A stretch of 64,000 bases of DNA. Origin: Powellomyces hirtus. Taxonomy: Eukaryota > Chytridiomycota > Chytridiomycetes > Spizellomycetales > Powellomycetaceae. Position 1 is the first letter of the stretch; each line of letters starts with the position of its first letter. Location: positions 1,240,001 through 1,304,000 of the forward strand of contig JAHLKG010000003.1 of NCBI GenBank assembly GCA_025526995.1, in the 5' to 3' direction. The position numbers were made by a program, and so were the translations under genes. Below the pieces are notes generated by a model, which worked only from the letters and a program-made list of their open reading frames with translations, ran no database searches and was not told where the DNA came from. Positions 1 to 11,355 of the stretch are shown here, piece after piece.

Positions 1-430
1 ATCTTGTCTCTAATCATTTGCCTATATTTACAGTTGGAAGAGCTGAGCGAAGCAATGTAAGCAATCAAGAATGCTCGCCCAAAAGTCAAAGACCGCATCT
101 GTGTTCCAGACTTATGATTGCGCCCTCTTGCAGGCGAAACTTCCATTTTTCAATGGATGAGACTCGAGCAACGGCTAGTGGTGGTGCTGCTGCAGATCCG
201 AGTCCCAAATCTGGCAATTGGCCGGGGAGTACATCGCCTCAACGACGTGCTGTTGAAAGAGACACTTCAACGAAGCGGTCATCCGGAAGAACTGCTTCTG
301 TCGATAAAGGGGCCCCCAGCACAGGAAGGGCACGGTAGCGCTGGCGCAAACCATACCATCACCGGCGTGCCGCTCGTCGTGGGGACTTGCCCAGGATGTG
401 CAACCAGACTATCTGGTCCTCTTGGCAACT
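1..430. other. Left-edge stretch, no gene assigned
   Basis: This stretch lies downstream of the CWF19 stop codon. Open frames exist on both strands, but none has a recognisable domain and none continues sensibly into its neighbours. It may hold the 3' UTR of CWF19 or the end of a gene outside the window. I see nothing that can be named. Confidence 0.4.
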
Positions 431-3005
431 TCAATAATCGCCACCGTCCAACATGGCTGTCCAGTCATGATCCTTCCACCTCTCCAAAAACCACTTCATT
501 CGTGGCGCATTGTCTCTGGGATTTATCCTGCGTGGCTTCCTCCACTTGTCCGGGGACAGGTCCAAAACGCTTGCAATGACTTCTCTTCCGAACCACTCGC
601 GCCACGATTCCTGGTCCTCAATGACATGCCCATACCCTCGAGATGGGTCAAACCAGATGTGGAAGTAAGGTAGATTTTTCACCAAGGATCCGCGGAATCC
701 ATTCTTGGATGTATCAATCAATTTGCGATGCTGTGTCCATTCGTCGTCTGAGGCCATGATAGCTTCCTAAAGGCAGCGATGATCAGCACTGTCGCTCAGC
801 ATGCGGTGCAGGCTGCGAGGTACCTTGAAATATGCAGGCGCATCTTCCCAATGATCCATAGGTATAGGTATGCACTCGATAACGGTGTGCTTGTGCCATC
901 TGAAGTTGATCACCTGTTCAATAAAGAGAACGCCTTGCTTCATCTCGCCGAACATGCGCAAAAGGCACTTTTGGAAATTCTATAACTCCGTCGTCAGTTG
1001 AGAGTGTCCGCGTGCTAGCGACTCAGAATAGATCGACATACCCTGATTTCGTCCCACGTCTGGTCATCACACTCTAATGTTGTCAAGACGTGGTCTATCG
1101 GAACAATCAGAGAGTGACCAGGGACCATATCAATCACTTCTGGTAAGGCTAGGTACGATTTCGTGCCGAGCGCGATTATCGGGACTCTGGGCTTGTTACC
1201 CTCGTGATAGCAGAAAGAGCATTTTGACACGGCTGCTTCATGCTTCTTGTAATCTGAACAGACAGTGATGTGAGCACGACATCCACCTTAGGATATCTCC
1301 TTGTATGTTCAATACCCACCGCCAATGGCAATCTTCCGTTTTTGGTCCTCTGACTGTGTTCTCACTTTCGACAAGCGGTCTGTGTTTTCGTCCTTATAGT
1401 CATGAGTGTCAACATAAGTTGCATCTCGTGCAATTTGATCGGCTGTGTGAGAATCAAAATCGTGCACTCCAGCCGACTTCTCCTGCAAAATCAGTTCATT
1501 AAGGCCCAGCTTGTCGTCTTCTGCAGAGTATCTCAAACGATTTCCTTGATCGTCATGAGTGTTTGCTTCGACCTAGATGGTTCACATAATGATGAGCAGT
1601 GGTCCATCGCAGAACAGCTCTCAATCTGCAGGTGATATACCTTTGACTTCTGTCTACGCGTTGGACCCTGGCTAACTGGAGTGCTTGAATCTGTCGCGGA
1701 GCCAACATCCAATAAACGGCCTCTGCTATCAATCCCCGACAGTACAATGGTATCCGCAGGTTGATTTCGTTCTGCGCGTCGTTTTTGGCGTTCAAATTCA
1801 GCTTCTAATTTGGCAGCATCGGGAAGTCCCATGAGTTTGGCCTTCAAAACCTTTGAGTTCAAGACATTTAGTGCGTTCTTTGTGAGCACCGGGCCGTCAT
1901 CATCGTCGCTGCCGCTCGCCGGCCTCGTGGAAGGTGTCAGTGTGCCAATTACAGGCAGTTTGGACGCAAGGGATGCTTTAATAGGTGATCGTTCGGTCCT
2001 TGCACGCTTCGGGCTGCAATCACTATATTGTTCATCCTGTGGTCGCTTCTGCGTTATGCGTTCTGAAGGCTTTTGAAACGCCGCAGTTTTGCGCACTGTC
2101 GGCTGATATGGAACGTCACGACCAAATTCGTCTTTTCGACCGCCCGACCTGCGCTCATCCAGGAACGCACGCTCCGCCTGCGCTTCTTCGAAACTTTCCA
2201 ATGACTGCAAGAAGAGCGAGTCTTAGTCGAGGTCTCAATACATGGGTCTTTTCAAGGAAGTGTTACACATACACCGTATCGTTCCATTGCGACTTCCTCG
2301 ATGTCTCTCCCTTCTTCCTCGGCAGCCTCTAGAATGCGCTTCAGTTTCATCATTCTCCAGTTGGCGCCCCCGTCACCAAATTCGTATCGGCGTCCTGGGG
2401 CTTCTGTTTACGTCAAATGACACACATCAGCCCAAATTACTCCAGCCGCCAATACTGTTACAATCTGCCGAGAACGTACTCGTATCGATTTCGTTGGTTA
2501 CTGTAGGTGGTACATGCCTGCCCTCAACGAAATGTGGATTCAGCTCTCGCGTCGCTCTAATAGCTGCTTTCCTCTGCTCCTCTTCGTCCCGCTTCACGTC
2601 CCTGTCCCGCTTGCGCTCCGCAGCCGGACCGCGAGTACCAGTAAAGTCAAATCCATCTGACGGAGCTATCATCCAATCATCCCTGGCAGTTTGTGGAGTA
2701 CTCTCTGATAGGGGTCCTGGCGGTGGAGCCGTAACTGCAACCTGCTTACAATGGGAAGCAGCGCTTAGTATAGCCGTACCATTGCAATCAGTCTCCGCAA
2801 GTACCAGCGAACGCACATTTGGAAAATCCTCAACAAAAGCCTTTTCTACCCATTGAGCAGAGTCGTCGGAATCCGACCCGGAAGTGGGGGAGGATTTCTT
2901 GTCCTTCTTGCGCTGTTTCCGGTCACCATCCTTGTCCTTTTTATGTTTTTTCCGATGCTTGTCCTTCTTCTCCTTCTTCTCCTTGTGATCCTTGTGCTTT
3001 CCCAT
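431..3005 (-). CDS. CWF19: CWF19-like splicing / debranching-associated protein
   Basis: This gene encodes a CwfJ/CWF19-family protein, known from late spliceosome and intron-lariat turnover complexes. The protein opens with a Lys-rich run (MGKHKDHKEKKEKKDKHRKK; start at 3003-3005, preferred over an upstream in-frame ATG at 3062 because family members open this way). Next comes the conserved block RRYEFGDGGANWRMMKLK (exon near 2280-2400), then SLESFEEAQAERAFLDE, a charged linker, and LGLNELILQEKSAG near 1500. CwfJ_C_1 follows with Cys pair CSFCYHEG and HIT-like PGHSLIVPIDHVLTTLE (about 1070-1230), then VIECIPIP and CwfJ_C_2 with the terminal pattern KWRKPRRINPRDNAPRMKWF. At least six exons. 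Neighbouring DPY30 is transcribed divergently. The family call is firm; single exon borders are approximate. Confidence 0.93.
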
Positions 3006-3446
3006 CTTGACTGTCGTGGTGTCGATAATGTTATGATAGTGAATGTGAACTGACAGTTGCAAAACTAGAAACTGTCAATGTTGTTAGGGCGGAAATCGCG
3101 TAAGCGACCACTTCGAGCGCGGGTGCCGAGTATTCATCAATGCACTCTAAAATGATCTCCGCATACCAACGCTTATCTTGGCTGGTGCACAAAACCAAGC
3201 GACAAGTGCCTGGTATGCAAAAGTGTCGCATAAATGTGAAATGAAATTCCGGCATTGAAAAATTAATTTCCCCATGAGTAGTGGCTGGTGTCTTCAGGCC
3301 TACCTCCGATTCCGGACGAAGGAAGCAAGCGCATGAATCGAACAGCCGCGTATGACATAATCGACGGAAGTTTCGCGTAGCAGCCGTCTCCAAAAAGCTT
3401 CAAAGTGTGTTTTGTCAAGAGCTACCGGTAGACAGTAGACAACATC
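3006..3446. promoter_or_regulatory. Divergent promoter region, CWF19 / DPY30
   Basis: These 440 bases separate two divergent start codons. A 120-codon minus-strand open frame (3031-3393) has no recognisable motif and overlaps what should be the CWF19 5' UTR, so I do not call it a gene. No clear TATA box is visible. Confidence 0.4.
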
Positions 3447-4016
3447 ATGGCTGATCGAACAGGTGGGGTGAACGTTTGATCAAACAATAACTCTCCGCGA
3501 TATATGTTAAGAATGTGTTGCAGAGGCTACCCCGCCGCCTTTGCAGGAGAGTGCACCGCCCACGGCCATTGAGGTCACCGTGGCAGGCTCATCGAATTCC
3601 GCGACCTCCATATCCTACAATTCGTTGCAAGACCCGTCCGCGCCCAATCCACACGAAGCATACGGTCTGACAAAAGAGTTGCTGGTAAGACGCGGCCGAA
3701 TCCTGACTTGTATATCCCAACTGATCCGAAATACCACAGGAAGCGATCGACAAAACTCGAGTGAGCCTTGTGCCAAAGGATCAAATGAACAGTCTTCCTT
3801 TGCGAGCATACCTTGATCAAACCGTTGTGCCGGTGCTTGTTGAGGGACTTAAAGCACTTGCGAAAGAAAGGTACCTTGTCATTTCCAGCGCACGGGAGGA
3901 AATCGTTGCTGCTGCTTAGTGATCACCATCTCTACAGGCCGCCGAACCCATGTGAATATCTGGCAGTCTATCTGCTTAGAAATAGCAACGCTGGCAAGAG
4001 TGGGCCTTCACAATAA
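3447..4016 (+). CDS. SDC1: DPY30/Sdc1-type COMPASS subunit
   Basis: This is a small protein of the DPY30 family, a subunit of COMPASS/MLL histone H3K4 methyltransferases that dimerises and docks on Ash2. Four exons are supported: 3447-3462, 3524-3684, 3740-3870 and 3938-4016. All borders are GT/AG and joining them keeps one frame. The protein starts MADRTE, has a Pro/Ser/Thr-rich N-terminal region, then the diagnostic Dpy-30 motif in the last two exons: [20 protein letters not shown] followed by [18 protein letters not shown]. The motif is interrupted by an intron between AKER and PPNP. The length (about 128 residues) suits the family with a longer N-terminus. No ORF longer than 60 codons covers the dimerisation helix pair, so it is easily missed without splicing. 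Confidence 0.93.
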
Positions 4017-4585
4017 CCGTATATATTCTTGACATACAATTCCCTCTTGTCCAACGATGCGTAGCAAATGAGTTTGCACATATGTAATCCCCCGACTTCG
4101 ATAACAATACAATTACAAGAATGCATGTGCTTCCATCCGTGCACTTGGCGATTGACCAGAAGTCTTCTTTTTGTAAAATCCATCGGTGCATCCGTTCATC
4201 TTGCGCGTCAGTAACGAGACTAAGGGCTTCGGAAAGCTTTCGGCATGAGAAATTCCCTTCGTTTGCATCGCAACACGATCTTGCGTCTCCCCATGCTGTG
4301 CTGGATAGCGGTACCACATGACAGTAGCACCACTTGATGCGTGACGCTTGCAGGTGTACTCGCTACTACTCTTCCGATTCAACCGAGGTTGAATTTTCCA
4401 AAGGGAGCGCGTTCAGGCCAGCGTCATGGGGCTTGGGTCGCAGTTTGTCGACATCGTTATGAGGTCACGCGAGGGTGGGCCGAGCAAGCAATTCAAGGTC
4501 AGGCGTTCGATCATTCGTGTGGCTCCAAACAAGAACCCGCCATAGATAGCAACGGTGGCACTCCGGCATGGCAACGATTTCGGGC
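4017..4585. other. Convergent spacer, DPY30 / UPF1
   Basis: This 570-base spacer between two 3' ends contains several open frames of 60-113 codons on both strands. They overlap each other and have no recognisable motifs. It probably holds the two 3' UTRs; nothing else is supported. Confidence 0.4.
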
Positions 4586-7500
4586 TCAATATGGGGTGTA
4601 ACCTTGGCTTTGATAGTCCGCCTGGCTCTTCGACGACGAGCCGAACTCCTGGCTCATGTAGGTGTCAACTTGGCTCTTGTAGTCCTCCATGAAAGAATCT
4701 TGACTCATGTTCATGGAGATACGATCGCTTTGAGAGAACGAGGTCGAAAAAGGTCCCTGGAAGCTATGCTGCGAAGACGCGTACGAGCTTCCTTGCGTGA
4801 ATGGTCCCTGAGAATCGGTCTGAGAGTAGCCTCCATTCTGCGAGTGCTGCGAGCCGCCAACGGGAGTGTCTTGAGAGAATGGCGGCACCATTGGCAAAGA
4901 GAATTGCGACTGGGAAAATACATGGGCGGCATCAACAGCAGAGAGAGGATCATAGTAAGGATTGGCGCTTCTGCCATTGCCACGAGCTGCGAAATGAAGC
5001 GTCAGCTTTGTGTTCAATCTTTGATGCAATGTTTCAAGCTGATGTCACTTACTGTCGTTCATCTTCGGTGCCTTAGCAAAGTGCTGCTGGGCATCGACCG
5101 GATAGCGAGTATGAGCCTTTTCCTTCTTGGTCTTCGGTCTGATCAGCTGAATCATCGATCGTTTCATGTTGCTAAGAGGGCCTTCCACGAGACAGTTGCG
5201 CTCTTTGAATTGCATGAGCAATTGATACCACAAGGCATTCTGGGAAAGTACTTTCGGATTGCCAAGGACAACGATGCCGTATTTCGCGCGCGTTAGCGCC
5301 ACATTGAGACGACGTGGGTCGCTGGTAAATCCGATCCCAGAATGGTCATTGGATCGAACGCAGGTCAAAATAATGTAGTCCTTCTCACGCCCCTGGAATG
5401 CATCTACACTGGCAACTTCGATTTCCTTGTACAGTTCCTTCTTCAGAGCGCCGGCAAACTGCATATGACTGACAATGTAGGATCGTTGCCCTTCGTAAGG
5501 AGTGACAATGCCGATTTGTGAGGGCTTTACCCCGGCTTTGAGAAGCCGGGTAACCACCTTTTCGCAATTGGTTGCCTCAGTTCGGTTCAAGTACGAAGTT
5601 CCAGACGACGAAAGCTCTTCTTGCCCATACGAACAGTGGAAGAACATCGGCGTCTCCGGAACAGGCCAAGGGAAAACGACATCCTTGCGTAGTCGCTCTT
5701 GCACAGTAACTCCATTCTGCAAAGATCCTTCGTAGAACATGTTGGACGGAAATTCCGAGAGACAAGGGTGCATCCGGTACTGAACTTGGAGGCGAATTGG
5801 CCTAACGTTCAATAGTACCAGGCGCTCGAAGAGTGATTGAGAGAGACCGGCTTTGGCAGCTTTCTTGTTCAGAATCACTGGTCCCAGCTGCTTGTGATCA
5901 CCCACAAACACAACCTGCTTTGCGCCCATGACAAGCGGGATCAAACATTCCGGCTCGGCCGCCTGCGTGGCTTCGTCAATCAACACTGTGCGAAAATCGT
6001 ACTTTTGGAGCCTTGGATCACCAGCTCCAACACAAGTACAGCAAACGACGTCTGCGTTCTGGATGATCTCACGCTCAGCATTCCGCTTGAGCGATCGATA
6101 TCGCTTCTCGTCCTGAGAACTCAATTCACCATACTCTCGTTTCAGCTTGACATATTTCTGCAACTCGGGATCAGTGTCGTTGTTGATGACTTGGTCATGC
6201 AACGTCAAGAATGACACTGGTGATTCGAGGGCTTCTCGACTTTTTGCGGTGACACGAACGACCTTAAGCCCCGTCTGATGAATTTTCTCCGTAAGTTGAT
6301 CGACGGCAACATTACTGGGTGCGCACACGAGGACCTGTCCAGCGTTCATTCTTGCCAGGTGATATACGATCGTCGCGGATGTGACAGTCTTTCCCGTCCC
6401 AGGCGGCCCTAGAAGATAAACAAATGTCAGGTTGTGACTCATATAGTAGAGGCTGTCTCTGTCACGTACCTTGAATCAAACTGAGAGGCTTCTGAAGCAC
6501 ACTTTTCACTGCAAACACTTGCGAATGATTGAGGTCCGGAAGGTTCGGGGCTGTGAAGCGCTTGGGCATCGTAATCTTCAGCGTTTGAGGCTCCACATCG
6601 TGACCGAGGAGACGATGGTAAATGTAGGCGCTAACTGAGTTCTGATCAACAGCGAATGTTTTCATGGCGGCTTGCATGCGGTCAAATGAGGTAGCCTTCC
6701 ACACAAAGTCGACGGTGAAGTTGTGCGTGCAATGAGTTGGCGTTCTTTCGTCCTTCTTCAGCTCCAAAACTACTTCGTCTGACAAGCCTTAAAGAAAATG
6801 GGGTAAGTAGCTAGTTCGCACTGAAGCGCAGAAGAGAGACCACAACTTACTGTTTGGAATTTTGATGACGTGGCCATGGCCTTCCCAGCTGCCCTTGATA
6901 AGCTCGCCCTTGTAGCGCAAAAGCAATTCATCGCCGACAGCAAGACGGACATCGCCGAGTTCGAGCTTTGGCAAGACGAAGCACGCGAGGCGCTTTTTGT
7001 TCAATCCCTGATCCCAGCGAACAACGACTTCATCCTGGGTTTGCGATTCTTTCATTTTTTTGTCGTAATCGGCTTCCATCTTCATCAAAGGGCCAAATAT
7101 GTTCTGATAGTGATAAGCATCGTCGTATGCCAGTCGCACAGGTTCAGGTTCATCATCAACTCCGGGCTTGTTCAAGTCATCCACTGTTGCATTGCTATCC
7201 TCCATCCAGCGGTCTTCCAAAGATGCGATCTGAGAGGGTACAATATGTCTGGCTCGCAACTGCTCGTGCTCTGAGGGGATCTTGACCAACCAAGAGAGGA
7301 AGCTACGATCCTCAATCAAAGGAAGCCATTGGGAGAGATCCCAGCTCATGTCCTTTTGTCCCATTGGGTTCGAACAAGCTCTACAGTGGAGAAGTAATGC
7401 ACTGAGCAAAAAGAACAGGATTCACGAGAAATACGCAGCTTCCAAAGCGTACCGGCAGAGGAGTACCACCACAGTGTCCGATTTGGCTGGAATGAATCCA

Positions 7501-8205
7501 AGGTTGAACACGTTTCTAACCCCGCAATTGTAGCACTCGAGGATGGTTTCCCCAAGAGGAGACTCGGGATGCAAACGAACATCCTTGTGTCGCGCGCGCA
7601 CAAGATGTTGAATGATGTGAGATCCACGATTGGAGGCGAGACGGGCATTGCAGAACCACTTGTTACACGCCAGGCATTCGACAACTGAGCAAGGATTGTG
7701 AATACCGCAGTACCTGCACATAGATTCCAATCAGTTAGACGGGTCCAGTTGACCAACTAGGTGCTCTACTTCGTGCCGTCTTCACTTACTTGCAAGCGTG
7801 CTCTGGCAAGTCCTTGACTTGATCGTCAAAGCCATCGTCAAGACCTTCGCCTTCGTATCCCGCAGGCAGATCCTCTATAAAATAACTTTCATAACGGCCA
7901 TTTTCCTCTTCATTGGGTCTGTGTCCACCAAGAGCGTTCTGGGAATTTCCAGGTTGAGTTAACTGGGAGGGTTGCGAAGTGAGGCTCAAGGCTGACAAAG
8001 AAAGGTCATCAGTAGCGTCTTTTTCTTGTGTTTGTGAAGAGACTGTAAAATTTTCATAGTCGTATTGTGAGGCTTGAGTATCTTGGAACTACAACGGTAA
8101 TGGAACCACATAATGAGCGTTTCAAGATCAGGTTGCCAGTGGTGCGTGGAGAGCAGGGGATCTACATACCTCCAAGAAGCCAAAATCCTGATCTAGGCCA
8201 GCCAT
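4586..8205 (-). CDS. UPF1: UPF1 RNA helicase (nonsense-mediated decay)
   Basis: This is the ATP-dependent 5'-3' RNA helicase central to nonsense-mediated mRNA decay. Seven exons give roughly 1,080 residues starting [12 protein letters not shown] (start codon 8203-8205). After an acidic N-terminus comes the Cys/His-rich UPF2-binding domain ([20 protein letters not shown], then [11 protein letters not shown]), the 1B region, and helicase motifs GPPGTGKT (I), DEATQA (II), GDHKQLGP (III), QYRMHP (IV), [10 protein letters not shown] (V) and [11 protein letters not shown] (VI). All catalytic motifs are intact. The last exon (about 4586-4997) encodes a tail rich in SQ/TQ dipeptides, roughly a dozen, resembling the SMG1-phosphorylated tail of animal and plant UPF1. 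Exon joins are in frame, for example AA|G restoring ACKYCG. Identification is essentially certain. Confidence 0.97.
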
Positions 8206-9842
8206 CGTCTGACAAACGACAGAACCTCTATGGCAAGATTTTAAATTGACGTGAAAACCAATGAGAAGCGCCGAATGCGGCGGGTAAAGGTGGTAGTCAG
8301 AGGGACGGTCACCGCTCAAGCGATTCCTTCTCGTCCTGCTTACAGTTGCTAGTCACATGACGACGCGGCACACGCTAAACCAAACCTCCGGCAAACACAG
8401 GACCCAACTCCACTTGACGGCAGTGATCCTCAGGTAGGGTTACGGTGCGGTCCACAATGTCTCAGGACACTTGCAAAACATGTCCAACCGCTGCACACAC
8501 GAACTCTTTTGTGTAGCAATGATGACATCCTGGAAAATATTCTCGATATGTTTAAAAGATGCAGCGCCGGTGTTTGCACACTTCGCCGGTTGACTTCATG
8601 GGCGTGTCTTACGTCCCGCAAGATTGAGATCCGTTTCTCGATCGAGGTCATAAAATTGAACTATAACCCTCTAAGAGTTGGCATTCGGTAAGGCACAGTG
8701 GGAGACAGCTCGTAAAATTGCCAGTATACCGCGGTGACGGTTGATCAAACTCCGCTTTGGAATTATTACATGGCCTGTATTGTCCGTGCTGCAGTGTCCA
8801 TTAAAGTTATTCATGTGCTTAACCTGATTTTGTTGATTGTTTACAGTTCTCCGATCCAAGCCTCGCTTTGTGTGACATCCTACAAGATTACCGCCGTGTC
8901 GGGCTCGCGTTTGCTGGTGCGCTTGAAGGCAGACTTTCCGAGACCACATTCAGTGTAGTCAGTACGAGTGCTTCTAGGCCTAAGGGCACAGTTGCGGATG
9001 TTGAAGCCGTCCATGATGGAGAGGAACGGATGATATTTGTTTTCTGTGGGTGTAAGGGATATGTGCGATCTTTTTCGTGTGTAGGTAGGCCGGAGAAGTG
9101 ATCATGGACCAGGCGAGACAAACTATGCTCAAGTGCTTTTATGCATACGTGAGATTCCGGCCAACTTGAACAAACGCAATGTCTTTGAAACAATGAGGTG
9201 ATAAACCGTTCTTGTTTCATGCTTTCCTTGCTAGCCGCTTGGTACTTTCATAGCATTTTTGACCTCTGCATATCTCTGTAGAGAGCTCGAGAGCTCGGTA
9301 GTCGAATCGTTGAACCAATCAATTGGTGCCCTCTCGGGGGTGGTTTGAAAAGAAGAGTCCGGGAAAGAGAACTGGGGGACTATGGCCGCCCCATCAGACT
9401 GCTCCTTATCTGTGAATGAACATTGTGACCAGCTCTGCACGTTTATGTGCTCACGGTCGCTTGAACACCATCTTCTACGCAAAAGACACGCTTCTTGGAA
9501 AGATTGCTTTCACACCTTCTTCAAGACCGGCCTGTGGGCCTTGCATTCGCAAAGGATATTCGGTCACTTTGTTCCGTTCCACTGGGGCAATGTTTGATCC
9601 AGATCCTGTTCGGAACTGTTCGGAACCTTGTATGTGCGATAAAAATCGGTTTTCTTTTTCCTTAGCGGTGACTCTAAGGACACGACAGAAAAACAAAACG
9701 TAACGAAAAGAAAGTTTGCTATTACGCAATGCACAACGAACTACAGTCGCAATGGGGCGGATGAAACAAAAAATGCTGAAACAATACAAATGATATACCA
9801 AAAATTATGTGGAAAATCTCAATGTCTCGTCTGATGACGATT
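8206..9842. other. Long intergenic region, UPF1 / pirin
   Basis: This 1.6-kb region has no gene I can defend. Minus-strand open frames at 9231-9482 and 8888-9220 are Ser/Thr/Pro-rich with no motif. A 44-codon minus-strand ORF at 8880-9014 starts in good context (ATCATGG) but is unlike anything I recognise. The part next to 8205 should hold the UPF1 promoter and the part next to 9842 the pirin 3' UTR. Confidence 0.4.
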
Positions 9843-10857
9843 CATCTGGGGCCACGACCTCCAATCTTGCTAGCCCACGCCTTCGCACCCTCGAAACCAT
9901 TCTTGCCAGTCTCGTAATCCATGAACGCCTGCATGATTTCATCACGGTGGTTCATGACAAATGGACCATCTGATGCAGGAAGAACAAGATGCATGTTAAC
10001 AATCATCGAAGCAAGTAGTCATTTCTGTCAAACTTACGTTGTGCAATTGGCTCATTGATCTTCTGTCCGCCAATGACGACAAAGTGGGAATCTGTCTCGG
10101 CCTTCACGGTGAGAGTGTTGCCCTCATGGCTGAGCACAACGGTGGCATGCGGATCCACGGACAAGCTGTCGCATCCGACCTGGATCTTGCCATCGAGGGT
10201 ATACACGAAGGCGGTCCAGTTCTCCGGCACCAATTGCTCAAACGATTTTCCCGCTTGGAGCTTCACGTCGAGGTACAGGATGGGCGTGTGGGTGATAACG
10301 GCTGCCTTGACACCGTAGCTGGTTCCGGCAATAACCTTAACGGTAGCGCCGCCATCGGGAGACTGAGCGCGAGGTACCTTCTGGTCAAGCAGTTCCTGAT
10401 ATCGTGGTTTGACCATCTTCTCCCTGGCGGGGAGGTTGACCCACAGCTGAAGACCGTGAGCGGGAACATCACTAGAGGGCATTTCCTAGAAACGACGCGT
10501 CAACAAGACTGGTCATCGGAGCGCTTCTCACGGTAAGGCATTACTCACTGCATGCAAAATACCACGGCCGGCTGTCATCCACTGAAGATCGCCAGGTCCA
10601 ATGGTTCCCTTGTGTCCCACAAAGTCTTCGTGAGACATGCTTCCGGTGAGCATGTAAGTGACAGTCTCGAAGCCTCGGTGGGGATGGTCGGGGAAACCGG
10701 CACCTTGATGCACGGTGAACTCGTCCAACATCAAGAAAGGGTCGAGGTTGCGAAGCTCGTGGGTGCCAATGGAGCGGCGGACTCGCGCACCGGCACCTTC
10801 GGCTTGTTCGTTGGACACAACGGTCTTGATGACTGACTTGTAGACCGGGGTGGTCAT
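9843..10857 (-). CDS. Pirin-family cupin protein
   Basis: Pirins are iron-binding bicupin proteins, nuclear cofactors in animals and quercetinase-like in some microbes. Three coding exons start MTTPVYKSVIKTVVSNEQAEG (ATG 10855-10857). The N-terminal cupin carries the metal ligands in PDHPHRGFETVTYML with a later GRGILHAEMP. The C-terminal cupin includes TSYGVKAAVITHTPILYLDV. The last exon ends HRDEIMQAFMDYETGKNGFEGAKAW and GGRGPR. A TATA box and a spliced leader exon upstream (about 10950-11133) point to an intron in the 5' UTR. In-frame translation of that leader would instead add an N-terminal extension with a hydrophobic segment. The enzymatic role cannot be told from sequence alone. Confidence 0.92.
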
Positions 10858-11123
10858 TGTGGTCGTGTTTGCGCTTTTGGTATCTGCACAAATAGAAACG
10901 GTTAAGTGACAGGTTTTAGACGCAGTCAACCAGTCAATGGAGACTTACAGAGGGATCGAAGGGTATTCAAAGCTGTACCCTTAAGGGAATGCAGAGATTT
11001 GGAAATTGTTGCGGACGTTGACAGATCAGGTGAGTGGAGCGAGTCGTTTCCAAGAGAGTATAAGCCTGTGGAAGAGAGTAGATAATAGATGAAAAAAGAA
11101 GCTAGGGCGACGAGAAAGGACCG

Positions 11124-11133
11124 CCTTTTTATA
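11124..11133 (-). promoter_or_regulatory. TATA box for the pirin gene
   Basis: The minus strand reads TATAAAAAGG here. About 35 bases downstream begins a pyrimidine-rich leader without any ATG, ending at a GTAAGT donor near 10949. The next exon carries the pirin start codon. Spacing and the ATG-free leader fit a transcription start near 11100. The opposite gene starts at 11356. Confidence 0.55.
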
Positions 11134-11355
11134 GATGGGATTTCAGCCTTTGGTTGGTGCGAAGTCTTGGAATCCACCATTTATCGGGTTAGTTATCCGC
11201 GAAAACAGCAATTTCCTAAAGGGGCGCTCCACTTTCCTAAAGCGTGCCTCCGCCCTCCGTGCCCGCGCGTTTTGTTCTTGGTTTCACAACTCGTTTGTTT
11301 ACGGTATCGATATTTCTTGTTCATCAACCCCGTGCCCGAACCCACCAGCTTATTA

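Noticed and set aside
118..579. 153-codon plus-strand ORF at the left edge
   Set aside because: It overlaps the CWF19 3' exon in another frame and has no recognisable domain.
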